Below are positions 12,932 through 14,178 of a stretch of DNA of 14,178 nt, piece after piece. Within the stretch, counting starts at the first letter, position 1. Every line of letters starts with the position of its first letter. Position numbers and translations under genes: made by a program. The stretch spans positions 1 through 14,178 of the forward strand of contig JBDSDZ010000001.1 of the NCBI GenBank assembly GCA_039920345.1. Reading direction: 5' to 3'. The notes below the pieces were generated by a model. It made no database searches. It was given only the letters and a program-made list of their open reading frames with translations, and had not been told where the DNA came from. Source of the DNA: Croceibacterium_A sp039920345 (lineage in GTDB: Bacteria > Pseudomonadota > Alphaproteobacteria > Sphingomonadales > Sphingomonadaceae).

Positions 12932-14178
12932 ATGTCCGATCCCACTGACCGCCCGACCCAGCCGCGCAAGCCGCGCCGCGAAACCACCCAGCTAGGCGGG
13001 CGCACGCTCAGCCCGGCCACCCTGATGATGGGCCACGGCTATGACCCCATGCTGTCGGAAGGCGCGCTCAAGCCGCCGATCTTCCTCACCAGCACGTTCG
13101 TGTTTCCCAGCGCAGCGGCGGGCAAGCATCACTTCGAAGGCATCACCGGCAAGCGTCCCGGCGGCGCCGATGGATTGGTCTACTCGCGCTTCAACGGGCC
13201 CAACCAGGAAATCCTCGAAGGGCGCCTAAGCGTGTGGGATGGCGCGGAAGAAGCGCTGGTGTTCTCCAGCGGCATGACCGCGATCTGCGTGCTGATGATG
13301 GCCTATTGCAGTCAGGGTGACGTGATTGTCCACTCAGGCCCGCTCTATGCTGCAACCGAAGGCTTCGTGGCCAAAGTGTTGTCGAAATACGGCGTGACCT
13401 ATGTCGATTTCCCCGCCGGCGCGACGCGCGAAGAACTCGACGCGGTGATCGCCAAGGCCAAGGGCATGGCAGCCGACCAGGGCGGCAAGGTGGCGATGAT
13501 CTACCTTGAAAGCCCCGGCAACCCGACCAACGCACTGGTCGATATCGAGGCGGTGCGCGATGCCCGCGATGCCGCGCTCGATGCCGATGTCACCCCGATC
13601 GCGATCGACAATACTTTCCTCGGCCCGCTGTGGCAGAGCCCGCTCAAGCACGGCGCCGACATTGTCGCCTATTCGCTGACCAAGTATGCCGGCGGCCACT
13701 CAGACCTCGTCGCGGGCGGTGTGACGGGCGCGAAGAAGTGGCTGAGTCCGGTGCGCGCCTTGCGCAACACGATGGGCGGCATCTGCGATCCCAACACGGC
13801 GTGGATGCTGCTGCGCAGTCTTGAAACGCTCGAGATCCGCATGCAACGCGCGACCGAAAACGCCATCAAGGTTTGCGATTACCTGAAGGACCATCCCAAG
13901 GTCGAAGGCGTCGGCTTTCTTGGCCTGCTCAAGGATGGGCGTCAGAAGGATATCTACGATCGGCATTGCACCGGCCCCGGGAGCACCTTTTCGGTGTTCA
14001 TCAAGGGCGGCGAGGCGGAGTCCTTCCGTTTCCTCGATGCGCTGCGCATTGCCAAGCTGGCGGTCAGCCTCGGCGGGACCGAAACCCTCGCCAGCCACCC
14101 CGCGGCGATGACGCACTTGTCGGTACCCGACGCGCGCAAGCAAGCGATGGGCATCACCGACAACCTGGTGCGTATTTC
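12932..14178 (+). CDS. Cys/Met metabolism PLP enzyme, cystathionine gamma-synthase family (3' end outside window)
   Basis: The first 415 codons of a fold-type I PLP enzyme of the trans-sulfuration group; the frame is still open at the right edge. Seen in order: LKPPIFLTSTFVF (47-59), VYSRFNGPN (83-91) carrying the cofactor-phosphate Tyr/Arg, EEALVFSSGMTAI (106-118), YLESPGNPTN (191-200), AIDNTFLGPLWQSPLKHGAD with Asp226, and the Schiff-base lysine Lys251 in YSLTKYAGGHSD. Such enzymes make or split C-S bonds of cystathionine, O-acyl-homoserine or methionine. This version has a longer N-terminus and RPGGADGLVYSRFNGPN in place of the usual YSRxxNPT, as in the loosely named cystathionine gamma-synthase-family group; gamma-synthase, gamma-lyase or sulfhydrylase activity cannot be separated here. 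The start ATG has no strong Shine-Dalgarno. Confidence 0.93.
   Translation, partial: MSDPTDRPTQPRKPRRETTQLGGRTLSPATLMMGHGYDPMLSEGALKPPIFLTSTFVFPSAAAGKHHFEGITGKRPGGADGLVYSRFNGPNQEILEGRLSVWDGAEEALVFSSGMTAICVLMMAYCSQGDVIVHSGPLYAATEGFVAKVLSKYGVTYVDFPAGATREELDAVIAKAKGMAADQGGKVAMIYLESPGNPTNALVDIEAVRDARDAALDADVTPIAIDNTFLGPLWQSPLKHGADIVAYSLTKYAGGHSDLVAGGVTGAKKWLSPVRALRNTMGGICDPNTAWMLLRSLETLEIRMQRATENAIKVCDYLKDHPKVEGVGFLGLLKDGRQKDIYDRHCTGPGSTFSVFIKGGEAESFRFLDALRIAKLAVSLGGTETLASHPAAMTHLSVPDARKQAMGITDNLVRI

Overview
This window looks like ordinary chromosomal DNA from a high-GC alphaproteobacterium. Sphingomonadales (the Sphingomonadaceae/Erythrobacteraceae group) is the best guess, based on protein character, Shine-Dalgarno-led starts, overlapping stop/start codons and many short lipoprotein leaders. 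That placement is inference and no search was run. I see no insertion sequence, prophage, CRISPR array, toxin-antitoxin pair or defence island. Most genes are housekeeping or broadly conserved.

Layout, left to right. A tRNA-Ser(GGA) lies on the minus strand at 29-119. Three tightly overlapping plus-strand genes follow (278-2320): an exported cyclophilin-type peptidyl-prolyl isomerase, a lipoprotein with a carboxypeptidase-regulatory-like fold, and a DUF1905 protein. The last stop codon interlocks with the stop of the convergent bifunctional (p)ppGpp synthetase/hydrolase gene (rel, minus, 2317-4398). Divergent from rel is a small secreted Pro/Lys/Glu/Ala-rich protein (4531-4863), with a class I/II aminotransferase 17 nt behind it (4881-6029).

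A hairpin at 6024-6041 separates that aminotransferase from a convergent minus-strand cluster read in the order hemF (coproporphyrinogen III oxidase), a GlcG/HbpS-type protein and an M1 metallopeptidase lipoprotein (9358 down to 6043). Divergent from hemF across only 44 bp is pdeM (9403-10110), a metallophosphoesterase of the ligase-associated DNA-damage-response group. Then come infC (IF-3), a small lipoprotein, a DASS/SLC13 anion:sodium symporter and the 5' part of a Cys/Met-metabolism PLP enzyme (cystathionine gamma-synthase family) that runs off the right edge.

The genes fall into several unrelated functions: translation and stringent response (tRNA-Ser, rel, infC), amino-acid PLP enzymes (two), heme (hemF and perhaps its HbpS-like neighbour), envelope and lipoprotein functions, and one DNA-repair nuclease. 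The points most worth a second look are a probable AUA start for infC, a 10-bp inverted repeat containing the Shine-Dalgarno sequences of both hemF and pdeM, the translationally coupled PPIase-lipoprotein-DUF1905 trio, and a partial copy of the tRNA-Ser T-arm at the left edge. I did not find a convincing undescribed system.
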